A DNA stretch of 64,000 nt from Elizabethkingia bruuniana (GTDB lineage Bacteria; Bacteroidota; Bacteroidia; Flavobacteriales; Weeksellaceae), in assembly GCF_002024805.1 (NCBI RefSeq), contig NZ_CP014337.1, positions 1,364,001 to 1,428,000 of the forward strand, in the 5' to 3' direction. The notes below the pieces were generated by a model that worked only from the letters and a program-made list of their open reading frames with translations, was not told where the DNA came from and did no database searches. How positions within the stretch are numbered: position 1 is the first letter of the stretch; every line of letters starts with the position of its first letter. This document shows positions 38,990-47,800 of this stretch, piece by piece. Both the position numbers and the translations under genes were made by a program.

Positions 38990-40077
38990 TTTTGTAAAAG
39001 TATTTGATAATAACCAGCCGCTATTGCAGCTTTTAGTTGAGTAGGAGACAATACAGAGCTATTATATTTTAAAAAATCGTCATGTAGATATTTAATACAA
39101 TTCACATCATTAGTATAGCTTGCAAATGTTGGCTTTTTACTTTCAATGTATTTAATTATTTTTTGATGCTCTCCTTGCTTTAAGTCTTTAAAATGATCTA
39201 AACTATTTTCAAAATCAAGTTCAAAATTTAGTGCGTCAACTACATTTATTCCCAATTCATCATAGATTTTATCTGCTTTTTTTCGACACATTTCAAGAGC
39301 AAGATTCTTTGTAGTCAATATATTTAGGATCTCATTTATTTTTGAAGATTCTAATCTTTTTGATACATCTTTTAATTTAGGTTGATCACCCTTATTATAT
39401 GTGCTTTCAATTCCTTTTAGATTAAAAATAAAAGTATCTCTCGCTGCATCGTGATCAAGAATAAGCTTTCCAAATACGGTTTTAAATTTTCCCGATAATA
39501 ATTCTAATTGACTTTTTGTATTACGCCCAATATCTATAAAGCTAAAATTTAGATTAGAAAATTGATCTAACTGATCTTTATCAAATGTGATATTGGTATT
39601 TCCTTTTTTTAAATTAGTTTGGCAATCTACAGGTAAAGCAGTGTATTTTACAGATTCGTTTGTTTCATTAACATAGAATCTTTCTGTTTTTTTTGAAGTA
39701 GAACATTTATAGTCGAGAGAAATTGTATTGTTAGTTATAAAATGATGTAACTGTGAATAAGAGGGAGATTTCTTTAATTCATCTTTTAACAACTCAACTC
39801 CTGAATTACAAATTTTTTGAATAATCTCATATAATTTATTTGTTGTCCAGTTAGTTGAAGATTTTTTTGCCTGATATGTTGTTATCTCTGCGAGCTCGGA
39901 TTTTTCATTTAAAATTCCGAAAACAATATCATCATAATGCTCTAGCATAATGAAATAATTTTGGTCTTTTAAAGCACTATACTTCTCTAGAAATATATAA
40001 ATACAACTGTTTCTTTGAAAATCAAATCCAACGCTTGCTTGAACACCTGAATTACTGTCAATTTTTTTTTCTCCCAT
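38986..40077 (-). CDS. DUF4297 (Cap4/LmuA-like) endonuclease
   Basis: A 363-residue protein. The N-terminal part has the DUF4297 pattern: G17-F-D-F-Q21, then E46-H-Y-D49-D50-I and Q69-A-K71, i.e. the E...D...QxK core of this PD-(D/E)xK nuclease group. The C-terminal 180 residues are helical and without a known motif, probably the part that binds the ATPase or a regulatory signal. LmuA of Lamassu and Cap4 of CBASS share this nuclease; no CD-NTase is near, and an SMC-like ATPase follows, so Lamassu is the better match. It starts 30 bp after the XRE regulator. Confidence 0.78.
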   Translation of the reverse strand: MGEKKIDSNSGVQASVGFDFQRNSCIYIFLEKYSALKDQNYFIMLEHYDDIVFGILNEKSELAEITTYQAKKSSTNWTTNKLYEIIQKICNSGVELLKDELKKSPSYSQLHHFITNNTISLDYKCSTSKKTERFYVNETNESVKYTALPVDCQTNLKKGNTNITFDKDQLDQFSNLNFSFIDIGRNTKSQLELLSGKFKTVFGKLILDHDAARDTFIFNLKGIESTYNKGDQPKLKDVSKRLESSKINEILNILTTKNLALEMCRKKADKIYDELGINVVDALNFELDFENSLDHFKDLKQGEHQKIIKYIESKKPTFASYTNDVNCIKYLHDDFLKYNSSVLSPTQLKAAIAAGYYQILLQK

Positions 40078-40107
40078 CGAGCTAAAATAGTTTGGGCTTA
40101 CTGAAGC

Positions 40108-40503
40108 TTATTTTTCATGAATTAATCTCTCCAACTTCTCAATCATTTCCTTTTGCTGTTGAAGCATACGCTCATAAAGCTCAACCATCTTATCAAGAGG
40201 ATTGAAAGTCGGCTGAATATTTATAGCGTTTAAAGTCGATGTGTCGTTACTTGTAAATGTATTTGAGATAATATTTACCGCCTGTTCCTCATCAAAATTC
40301 TCAATAGCTTCGGTAGGTACTTTCAGGATTTTAGCCACTTGTTCTAAAATATCCTTTTCTACAGATTCTTTTTGTTCCAGGAGAGAGATTTTCTTTTGGT
40401 TCCAGTCTTTGCCCAATTCGTAGGCCAGGGCATCCTGCTTGATGCCGAGCATTTCACGGAAACGCTTGATGTTTCGACCTTGGTGTATTTTCTTGTTTGG
40501 CAT
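40108..40503 (-). CDS. XRE-family helix-turn-helix regulator of the defence operon
   Basis: A 131-residue protein (ATG at 40503; a TTG 24 bp upstream is also in frame). N-terminal HTH_3 domain: IKRFREMLGIKQDALAYELG then W-N-Q-K-K-I-S-L-L-E-Q. The C-terminal about 35 residues form a coiled coil (MVELYERMLQQQKEMIEKLE), probably for dimerisation. It is the first gene of the leftward group and diverges from the SymE-like gene; a 16-bp palindrome lies between them. Likely represses both directions. Confidence 0.85.
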   Translation of the reverse strand: MPNKKIHQGRNIKRFREMLGIKQDALAYELGKDWNQKKISLLEQKESVEKDILEQVAKILKVPTEAIENFDEEQAVNIISNTFTSNDTSTLNAINIQPTFNPLDKMVELYERMLQQQKEMIEKLERLIHEK

Positions 40504-40654
40504 ATCGGTATGTATCGTAAATCTCAAATATACTGTTTTTAGTTAAAATAATTAACAACTATTGGTAAATGAAGTTTCTAAATTATGCTTTTTTCGGAAT
40601 AAAACATCCTGAAACGGAATTGATTATCCCGCAAACCTTGTCTTACTTCACAAC

Positions 40655-40670
40655 ATCATTGCACAATGAT
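40655..40670. promoter_or_regulatory. Candidate operator between the XRE and SymE-like genes
   Basis: ATCATTG-CA-CAATGAT: perfect 7-bp arms around CA, midway in the 263-bp divergent spacer. Well suited to a dimeric XRE repressor. A half-site TGAAACGGAAT (40610-40620), similar to the efflux-gene motif, is also in this spacer. Confidence 0.45.
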
Positions 40671-40766
40671 ATAAAAAACACTGGCGGAAACAAATATAAG
40701 TCAATCCAAATACGCCAAATTACGGGAAACCGTATTCTACGATATTAACCAAAAAACACCTTGATT

Positions 40767-41138
40767 ATGTGCAACGTAAAATTATCCGAAAGAGAAGAAG
40801 ACCGAGACGACAAACTATTGGAAATCCGCCGTCTTACGGTATCAGCCGTATACACAGATAGTGAAGGCTACCGTAAAAACGACTACGCATCCAGAATAAT
40901 GCTTCTTGGCAAATGGGTTCGCAAATGCGGATTCGAAGCCGAAGACAAACTCACGGTATGGATCTACAAGGGTAGGATAGTGGTCGAAAAGGAAGATCCC
41001 AACACGATAGACACCAAACTCTTAGCCAGAGTACAGAATGAAAGCAGCCGACTATTACGCAAGAAAATCAAAGCAATGGTACATCCCGAAGTATTCGAGC
41101 AACTACGATTCGTAAACGGAGAAATAAAAGTCAAATGA
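40767..41138 (+). CDS. SymE-family toxin-like protein
   Basis: A 123-residue protein (ATG at 40767). The middle matches SymE: R-R-L-T-V-S-A-V-Y near residue 25, A-S-R-I-M-L-L-G-K-W-V-R-K-C-G-F near 45-60 and W-I-Y-K-G-R-I-V-V-E near 70. SymE folds like the AbrB superfamily and acts as an RNA-cutting or nucleoid-condensing toxin in E. coli, controlled there by antisense RNA symR. Here the neighbour is a protein regulator instead. The C-terminal 35 residues (basic, VHPEVFEQLRFVNGEIKVK at the end) are extra. It shares the island with the defence operon. Confidence 0.75.
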   Translation: MCNVKLSEREEDRDDKLLEIRRLTVSAVYTDSEGYRKNDYASRIMLLGKWVRKCGFEAEDKLTVWIYKGRIVVEKEDPNTIDTKLLARVQNESSRLLRKKIKAMVHPEVFEQLRFVNGEIKVK

Positions 41139-41297
41139 TTGATTTATTGCGAAATACAAGCATTATATGAAGCAGATTTTTCTACATTATGTTAAATAGA
41201 AACATGATTGAAGCACTCGCTTTGGCATTTTAGCGAATTGCAAAGCAATCACGAACACCAAATAAAAAATAAATAAACCGTGAGTAATGTATCATAG

Positions 41298-41336
41298 CCT
41301 TGATTTTTTGGTTCTTTTGCATCAAGGCAAAAGAAC
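41298..41336. repeat. Two interleaved, mutually exclusive hairpins
   Basis: CCTTGAT (41298-41304) pairs with ATCAAGG (41321-41327), and GTTCTTTTG (41311-41319) pairs with CAAAAGAAC (41328-41336). The two stems interleave with no nucleotide between the last two arms, so both can hardly form at once. Confidence 0.7.
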
Positions 41337-41520
41337 AGATAATTAACGTCGTGAGCGCCAGCATAGAAAAATGCCAGAAAAAAGCCGACAGGCACATTGG
41401 CATTTTCAAAATAAAATTTCGCTTTCCGAGCGTTGGCAAAAAAAATTAAATCGACAGGACGAGCGTCGGGAATTTGTGCAGCAAAAATTAAATGTGAATT
41501 TTTCATTCGAAACACATTTA

Positions 41521-41598
41521 TTTTTGCAAACATGAGCGTTGGCTGAGCGGCTATTTCCGGAGGCTCCGAACATAATGACTAATTATAGGGCAAAATGC
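41521..41598 (+). repeat. Right boundary direct repeat of the island
   Basis: 78-bp counterpart of 34837-34913, same orientation, with one indel and a few substitutions. It is followed by ATTTTACATAATG (41636-41648), as in the left copy, where the same word follows after 39 bp. Confidence 0.85.
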
Positions 41599-41943
41599 AC
41601 TGAAAGACTGAACTATGTTGCAATGACCGAGGTATATTTTACATAATGTCATTATAGGGCAACCGAGCTTGCGAGGACTATTTTGACCTATAATTAATAT
41701 TATGTTAAATAGAGTATTTTTTATAATGAAATAATATCCTTTATCCTACTTCTTTTGATGTGTAAATAAAACTCAGATTTTGAGCAAAAACTTAGTATCA
41801 ATGTTGCATAAAAGCTGTATTTATAAATAAAAAAACAGACAGGTGCACTAAAACCTGTCTGCTCAAAACTGTCTCACAGCTTTTAACAACAAATTAAACT
41901 AAACTATGAAAAAATATATTGATGATGGTTTGTTGTTTCATAC

Positions 41944-43191
41944 TTATAAATTGTTTGTTTCCAGTATTTTATTGTCTTTTTTATCCAGAGCCATTAATGC
42001 AGGAATCATAAAAGATAATCCTCCTACAACAGCTGTTAAAACACCTAATACGATAAATGCCTGATTGATTCCGATTGCTTCAACAAGGAAACCTGTAGAA
42101 AAAAGCCCGATCATGGAAGGCAAAAGAATTAGACTGAAATACATAGAGAATACCCGTCCCAATACTTCCGGTTTTACTTTTTCCTGAACAATTGTTGTAA
42201 ATGTTGCACTCTCTACCGAGTATGCTGCTCCGCATATTCCCATCAGAAAAATAAAAATGAGAAATGCATTTGAAGGAAGCAACCCGGACCATGCCAATAA
42301 TATCCCGGTTATAATATTCATTATATTGATAATAAATATCTTATTAACTGTTGGTTTCCATATGCTAAGAATACCACTGCCAATAAGCATACCAATACTC
42401 CAGAGAATTTCTACCAATCCCATTTCAAACTTATCACCATTAAAGTGGTTTATAGTTATTAGCGGAAGCAACGGAATAGTTGGGATTACAAATAAAGCTG
42501 ACATTACAGAAACGCCGAACAGCATAAACAAACCCCTGTTGCTTCGGATGGCATTAAATCCCGTTTTCATATCCTGTATAACATTTCTTATACCTGCTTT
42601 TGCTTTTTTATAGTTATTTGTTTTCGGTATTTTTATAAAAGCTAGTGATATTACGGCAATTGCTGCTCCTGCAATATCGAATAACAGCACCTTCCCTATT
42701 GAAAAAAAGCTTATTGAAAGCGCTCCAAGTGCGGGTCCTGCAATACCGGATACAGACTGGATAATCTGGTTAATTCCTGCAATCCGTAATAATTCTGATT
42801 TTGGAGCAATCATAGGAATTGCTGCCTGCATTGCAGGCATATGAAATGCTGAACCTATTGAACGAAGCGAAAGCACTATGAAAATCATAGTAAGGTTTTC
42901 ATACCCCAGATAAAAGCATACAGACATAATAAGTGTACAGACCGCTACAAAGCTGTCTGCAAGCATCATGGTCAATTTTTTGTTCCACCGGTCTACATAG
43001 ACACCTGCAATTGGCCCCAAAATAGCCTGCGGAAGCATTCCTGCAATTACAGCATATGCCAGAATTTCTGCAGATCTGGTTTCAAGACTAAGCCAGATAA
43101 TAATTGCAAAATTAACGGCAGAACTGCTGATCAGCGATATAAACTGCCCGCTCCAGATAAGCATAAATCTTTTTAACCAGGTTTGTTGCAT
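41944..43191 (-). CDS. MFS transporter (DHA3/MefA-like)
   Basis: A 415-residue protein with 12 predicted membrane helices. DHA3-type marks: the first helix FMLIWSGQFISLISSS, and the loop Y-V-D-R-W-N-K-K after helix 2 (near residue 65). Relatives export macrolides or siderophores. It lies downstream of the RND operon on the same strand but has its own 260-bp upstream region carrying two copies of the motif shared with the efflux operon, so it is probably a co-regulated exporter. Confidence 0.88.
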   Translation of the reverse strand: MQQTWLKRFMLIWSGQFISLISSSAVNFAIIIWLSLETRSAEILAYAVIAGMLPQAILGPIAGVYVDRWNKKLTMMLADSFVAVCTLIMSVCFYLGYENLTMIFIVLSLRSIGSAFHMPAMQAAIPMIAPKSELLRIAGINQIIQSVSGIAGPALGALSISFFSIGKVLLFDIAGAAIAVISLAFIKIPKTNNYKKAKAGIRNVIQDMKTGFNAIRSNRGLFMLFGVSVMSALFVIPTIPLLPLITINHFNGDKFEMGLVEILWSIGMLIGSGILSIWKPTVNKIFIINIMNIITGILLAWSGLLPSNAFLIFIFLMGICGAAYSVESATFTTIVQEKVKPEVLGRVFSMYFSLILLPSMIGLFSTGFLVEAIGINQAFIVLGVLTAVVGGLSFMIPALMALDKKDNKILETNNL

Positions 43192-43281
43192 ATTGTGTTT
43201 CTGTTATTTCGGGATATTGCTCCCGATATTCTGCTACAAAAGAAGAAAGATTAAGAACATATCCATACGTTATTTTGACCC

Positions 43282-43313
43282 AAACGGAAATAAAGCCTCC
43301 TGAAACGGAAATA
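43282..43313. promoter_or_regulatory. Paired AAACGGAAATA sites upstream of the MFS gene
   Basis: AAACGGAAATA at 43282-43292 and again at 43303-43313: perfect direct repeats spaced 21 bp (two helical turns), about 90-120 bp upstream of the MFS start. The second is preceded by TG, giving TGAAACGGAAATA. Confidence 0.65.
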
Positions 43314-43455
43314 ATGCAATATGGAATGAAAAAGACTTTGTTTAAATAAAAAAGGCAGACCCGAAGATCTGCCTCGCACGAAACTGTCAATAAATACAAT
43401 TTCAAAAACAACAAATTAAATGAGAAAAATGATATATATATAATAGTGTTGTTTT

Positions 43456-44877
43456 CTAAATGGAGTCTGTAGCTCCTCCTAATGCTCTGTACAATTCTAC
43501 CATACTATTTAGCTTATCTAGCTCTATAGTATTCTGTTCCAGCTCATTCTGTAATTTTGCACTTTGTGCAGAGATTACCTCCAGATATGTGGCCATACCA
43601 TTTTTATACAATAATGTTGCATCTTTGGTGGCTTTATCCAGAGCCTCCCCTTTTTTGGATACCAAATTTAATCTTTCAGTACTGCCCTTATAATTAGCCA
43701 TAGCATTAGAGACCTCTCCTACAGCTGTCATTACGGCTTGCTTAAACTGAATTGCAGCTTTTTCCTGTTCAATGACAGCAGTTTTGTAAGCTGTCTGCAG
43801 TTCTTTTTTCTGAAAGATTGGCTGAGTGAGATTTGCTGCAAGGTTTTTCGTTATCGAACCTGGCAAATCAAACCATTTATTGAACTTAAAAGAGTTAGCT
43901 CCTACCTGCGCAGACAAGCTAATAGACGGATACATTGCTGTTTTCGCCAATCCTGTTTTTGCATTTAATGAAATAACGGCATATTCTGCAGCTTTAAGAT
44001 CCGGACGGCGGCTAAGCAATTCTGCAGGAACGCCGGATCCGTAAATTTCTTCTGGTGTTACACCTTTAAGGCTGCCAGCTCTGGAAATACTATCCGGATA
44101 TTCACCACAAAGAATACTCAATGCACTTTCCTGAACACTTATATTTTGCTTCGCCAGAGGAATGATAAGCTCGGCTGTTTTCTTTTGAGCTTCTGCCTGC
44201 TCTATAGCTAAAGAGTTAACTTGACCCGAATTATACTGCAGGCGCATCATGCGCAGAATATCATCACTAAGCTTTACATTTTCATTCGCTATCTTAAGCT
44301 GTTGATCAAGGCTTATTAAATTATAATATGCCTGGGCTACCTGAGCAATAATACGGGTTTTAAGAGCCACAACATTTTCCTTTTGGCCAAAATAATCTGC
44401 AATACTCTGGTCTTTACGCAATTTAGTTTTCCCCCATATATCTGCCTCCCAGGATATTCCAAGATTCAGAGTATAATCATCTATATATTTAGTCCCTATA
44501 AACTGCTCCGCCATAGAGCCATTCATACTGTTTTTAGAAGGATAACTTCTGTTAGCACCTATAGTTGCCTGAGCCGTAGGAAGAATTGATAATTTTGCCT
44601 GCTTCATCGCCAGATCCAGCTGATCTATGGTTTTTAAGGCCACGGCTACATCATTGTTGTTATGCAAAGCTTTTTCAATGAGTGAAATCAGCTGAGGGTC
44701 TTTAAAAAATGTCTTCCATGGCAATTGTACACGATCTCCTGTTAAATTAACCTCTGATTTATATTGTACCGGCATGTTCAGTTCCGGGCGTGTATATTTC
44801 TGAGCCACAGAACAGGAGCTTACCAATGCACCAATTGCAATTGCTCCCAGCCAGTTTGTGATTGTATTTTTGTTCAT
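43456..44877 (-). CDS. Outer-membrane efflux lipoprotein (TolC/NodT family)
   Basis: A 473-residue outer-membrane factor. Lipobox S-S-C at residue 22, then the usual two-fold repeat of helical hairpin plus beta-strands (about 60-255 and 265-460), including LLSRRPDLKAAEYAV near residue 290, the NodT-type signature. It forms the outer-membrane channel of the tripartite pump encoded upstream. Its ATG overlaps the TAA stop of the RND gene by 1 bp (TAATG), so it is translated in coupling with it. Confidence 0.93.
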   Translation of the reverse strand: MNKNTITNWLGAIAIGALVSSCSVAQKYTRPELNMPVQYKSEVNLTGDRVQLPWKTFFKDPQLISLIEKALHNNNDVAVALKTIDQLDLAMKQAKLSILPTAQATIGANRSYPSKNSMNGSMAEQFIGTKYIDDYTLNLGISWEADIWGKTKLRKDQSIADYFGQKENVVALKTRIIAQVAQAYYNLISLDQQLKIANENVKLSDDILRMMRLQYNSGQVNSLAIEQAEAQKKTAELIIPLAKQNISVQESALSILCGEYPDSISRAGSLKGVTPEEIYGSGVPAELLSRRPDLKAAEYAVISLNAKTGLAKTAMYPSISLSAQVGANSFKFNKWFDLPGSITKNLAANLTQPIFQKKELQTAYKTAVIEQEKAAIQFKQAVMTAVGEVSNAMANYKGSTERLNLVSKKGEALDKATKDATLLYKNGMATYLEVISAQSAKLQNELEQNTIELDKLNSMVELYRALGGATDSI

Positions 44878-47800
44878 TACGATTCGCTTTTTACGGTTTG
44901 GTCTGTATGTTTTTTTCCGGATACTTTTTCCTGTAGATACTGGAATAGTATATATAGTACAGGTATTACAAATACGCCGAGCACTACTCCGCTTAGCATT
45001 CCCATAGCGGCACTTACACTGATGGATATATTTCCTGCTGCCATTCCTCCTGATGAAATCATCAACGGTATCATACCTACAATAAAGGCCAATGAAGTCA
45101 TTACAATAGGACGTAATCTCGAACGTGCACCTGCTATAGCAGAATCTATAATAGACATTCCTTCTTTTCTTCTCTGGACAGCAAATTCCACAATCAAAAT
45201 GGCATTCTTGGCGAGAAGCCCAACGAGCATAATAAGTCCCACCTGTACAAAGATGTTATTGTCCAGACCTACAGCGCGGATTCCAAGGAATGCACCTATA
45301 ACTCCTGTAGGAATAGAAAGGATTACAGATAGCGGTAACAAATAACTTTCATATTGTGCTGAAAGAATCAGATAAACAAAGAATATACACAAGGCTAGTA
45401 TGAAAACCGTCTGATTTCCTGAAGCCTTCTCTTCCAGACTCAATCCTGTCCACTCATAACTATAATCTGATGGTAATTTGTCCAATACAGGTTCTATACG
45501 ATTCATAAGTTCACCATTGCTAATTCCCGGAACCGGAGCAACATTAATGGTCAATGAATTGTAAAGGTTGTATCTGCTTACAGATTCCGGACCATATACT
45601 TTCTTCAACGTTATCAGTGTATTTACAGGTACCATTTCCCCTGCCGAATTCTTGGTAAAAATATTATTGAAAGCTGCTTCATCCATACGGAATACGCCGT
45701 CTGCTTTAATGTTCACTCTGTAGAATTTTCCAAATCTTGAGAAATTCTGTGACTGATCTCCGGAGAAATACCCCTGGATTGTATTTAGCAAACCAGCAAC
45801 ACTAACCCCCATTTGTTTAGCTTTATCTTCATCTACTTCCAGCTCCAGCTGAGGATAGTCGGCTCTGAATGTTGTATAAGCAAAAGCTACTCCCGGTGTC
45901 TGCATCAGCTGTCCGATGAGTTCATCAGCCTTAGCTTTCAATACCTGAGGATCGCGTCCTGTACGGTCCTGTAATACAATTTCTGCATCATTTGTTACTC
46001 CGTATCCTTCTACTGGTGGCATTCTGAATACCATTACACTTCCTTCTTTTATACCCGCCATTTGCTGGCTTATCATAGCATTGATAGACTCAATATCTTT
46101 TACAGCACCTCTCTCCTTTTTAGGTTTAAGTTTAATAAAGCCCATTCCGTATGCAGGGCCTGCACTACTGCTCAGAAGGTTGTAGCCTGTAATAGAGGTA
46201 TTCTCTTTTATAGCCTCATTTTGTTTCAGCATCTTGTTAATTCTGTTGGCTACTTCAGTTGTCTTTGTAAGTCCGGTTCCTGGTGGCATTGTTAATGAAT
46301 AAATCAACAGGCCATCATCTTCCATCGGAACGAAACTTTTTGGTGTAGTTGTCATAAGGAATCCAGCTAATGCAATAACTCCTACTACAAGTCCGCCGGC
46401 AACAAGTTTTCTTTTGAATAGAAATTTAATCCCTTTTACATATTTACCCGTCATATTTTCGAATCCGGCATTGAAGGCAGTGGTGAATTTTTTCACAAAT
46501 CCTTTTTTCTCATGGGTATGTCCGCTTTCCGTGTTATGATTTTTTAGGAACAATGCACACAATGCTGGCGTTAGCGTAAGTGCATTCACAGCCGAAATAA
46601 TAATGGCAATAGCTAGTGTATAGGCAAATTGCTTGTAGAAAATACCAGCGGAACCTGTCATAAAGCCAATAGGAATAAATACAGCAGCCATAACCAGGGT
46701 AATGGAAATTACTGCACTTGTAATTTCACCCATTGCGCTATGCGTAGCTTCTTTACCACTCATAGTAGAACCTTCCATTTTGCTGTGTACAGCTTCTACG
46801 ACGACAATAGCATCATCGACGACTATACCAATGGCTAGTACCAGTGCAAAGAGCGTTAGTACATTAATGGTAAAACCTAATACCAAAAGGAAGAAGAATG
46901 TACCAATAATAGCAACCGGAACGGCAATAGCAGGAATAATAGTTGAACGTAAGTCTTGTAAAAACAGGAATACAATAATGAATACCAGTACAAAGGCTTC
47001 AAGAAGTGTGGATTTTACCTGACTGATGGCCTCGTCTAATCTTTCTTTTGAGCTAATAACCTTGGAATACTTAATACCCGGAGGAAATGATTTTGATAAT
47101 TGTTCAAGAGACTTGTTTACACCAATTTCAATATCGTTTGCATTCGACCCCGAAGTTTGCATAATAGCAATGGTTACTGCATTCTTCTCGTTGGTAGTGT
47201 TGTTACCGCTATAGTTAATGGAACCAAACTCTACACGGGAAATATCTTTAAGACGGACAATATTTGTTCCTTCATTTTTTACAATAATATTTTCATATTG
47301 CTCAGGCTGATTCTTTTTTCCTTTATAGCGGATGACATACTCTAAAGTGGCATCTGATTCCTGTCCAAGTTTTCCCGGAGCAGCTTCTAAGCTTTGATTG
47401 GCAATTGCATTGGTAACATCTGCAGGGTCAAGACCCTGAGCCGCCATTTTTTGAGGATCCAGCCATATACGCATTGAATAATCTTTGATCCCGAAAATCT
47501 GAGCTTGTCCAACACCTTTAATTCTTTTTACCTGTGGTAAAAGATTGATATTAGCATAGTTCTGCAGGAAAGTTTCATCGTATTTACTATTATCATCAGT
47601 ATACAGGTTGAATACCATAATCATACTGTTCTGCTGTTTGGAAGTTGTGATTCCGTTTCTTAGTACTTCCTGAGGTAATATAGGTGTAGCCTGCTGAACT
47701 CTGTTTTGTACATTTACAGCTGCCTGATCGGGATCTACACCTTGCTTGAATATAATAGAAATAGAAAATGAACCATCATTACTGGCGGTAGATTTCATAT

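Larger units (their letters stand above)
34837..41598. mobile_element. 6.7-kb defence island flanked by direct repeats
   Basis: The same 77/78-bp sequence borders this segment at both ends. Inside are only accessory genes: SIR2 fusion, SMC-like ATPase, DUF4297 nuclease, XRE regulator and SymE-like toxin, plus non-coding arms. Its genes have a higher A+T content than the neighbours (many Lys, Asn, Ile, Phe codons with A/T), consistent with transfer. No integrase or transposase is visible, so mobilisation would need help in trans. Confidence 0.7.
41139..41943. other. Gene-free right arm of the defence island and spacer
   Basis: 805 bp without a convincing gene. It holds two overlapping hairpins (41298-41336), the right boundary repeat (41521-41598), further copies of the ATTTTACATAATG/CATTATGTTAAATAG motifs, and the word GAGCGTTGGC at 41428-41437 and 41534-41543. 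A 94-codon minus-strand frame (41249-41533) crosses the hairpins and boundary repeat and is not convincing. Confidence 0.65.

Noticed and set aside
35663-40077. CBASS or Thoeris as explanation of the defence operon
   Set aside because: No CD-NTase, TIR or ThsA-type SLOG domain is present, although Cap4-like and SIR2 domains occur in those systems; an SMC-like partner fits Lamassu better.
41249-41533. 94- and 69-codon minus-strand frames in the right island arm
   Set aside because: The longer one spans the interleaved hairpins and the boundary repeat; more likely structural DNA than genes.
34837-41598. Island as an insertion sequence or transposon
   Set aside because: No transposase, terminal inverted repeats or short target duplications are seen; the borders are long direct repeats.
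41521-41712. Integron attC sites
   Set aside because: The stems are suggestive, but the conserved RYYYAAC/GTTRRRY core boxes do not fit and no integron integrase is in the window.
44764-47022. Plus-strand frames of up to 193 codons opposite the RND gene
   Set aside because: The RND, channel and adaptor proteins on the minus strand are complete and unambiguous.
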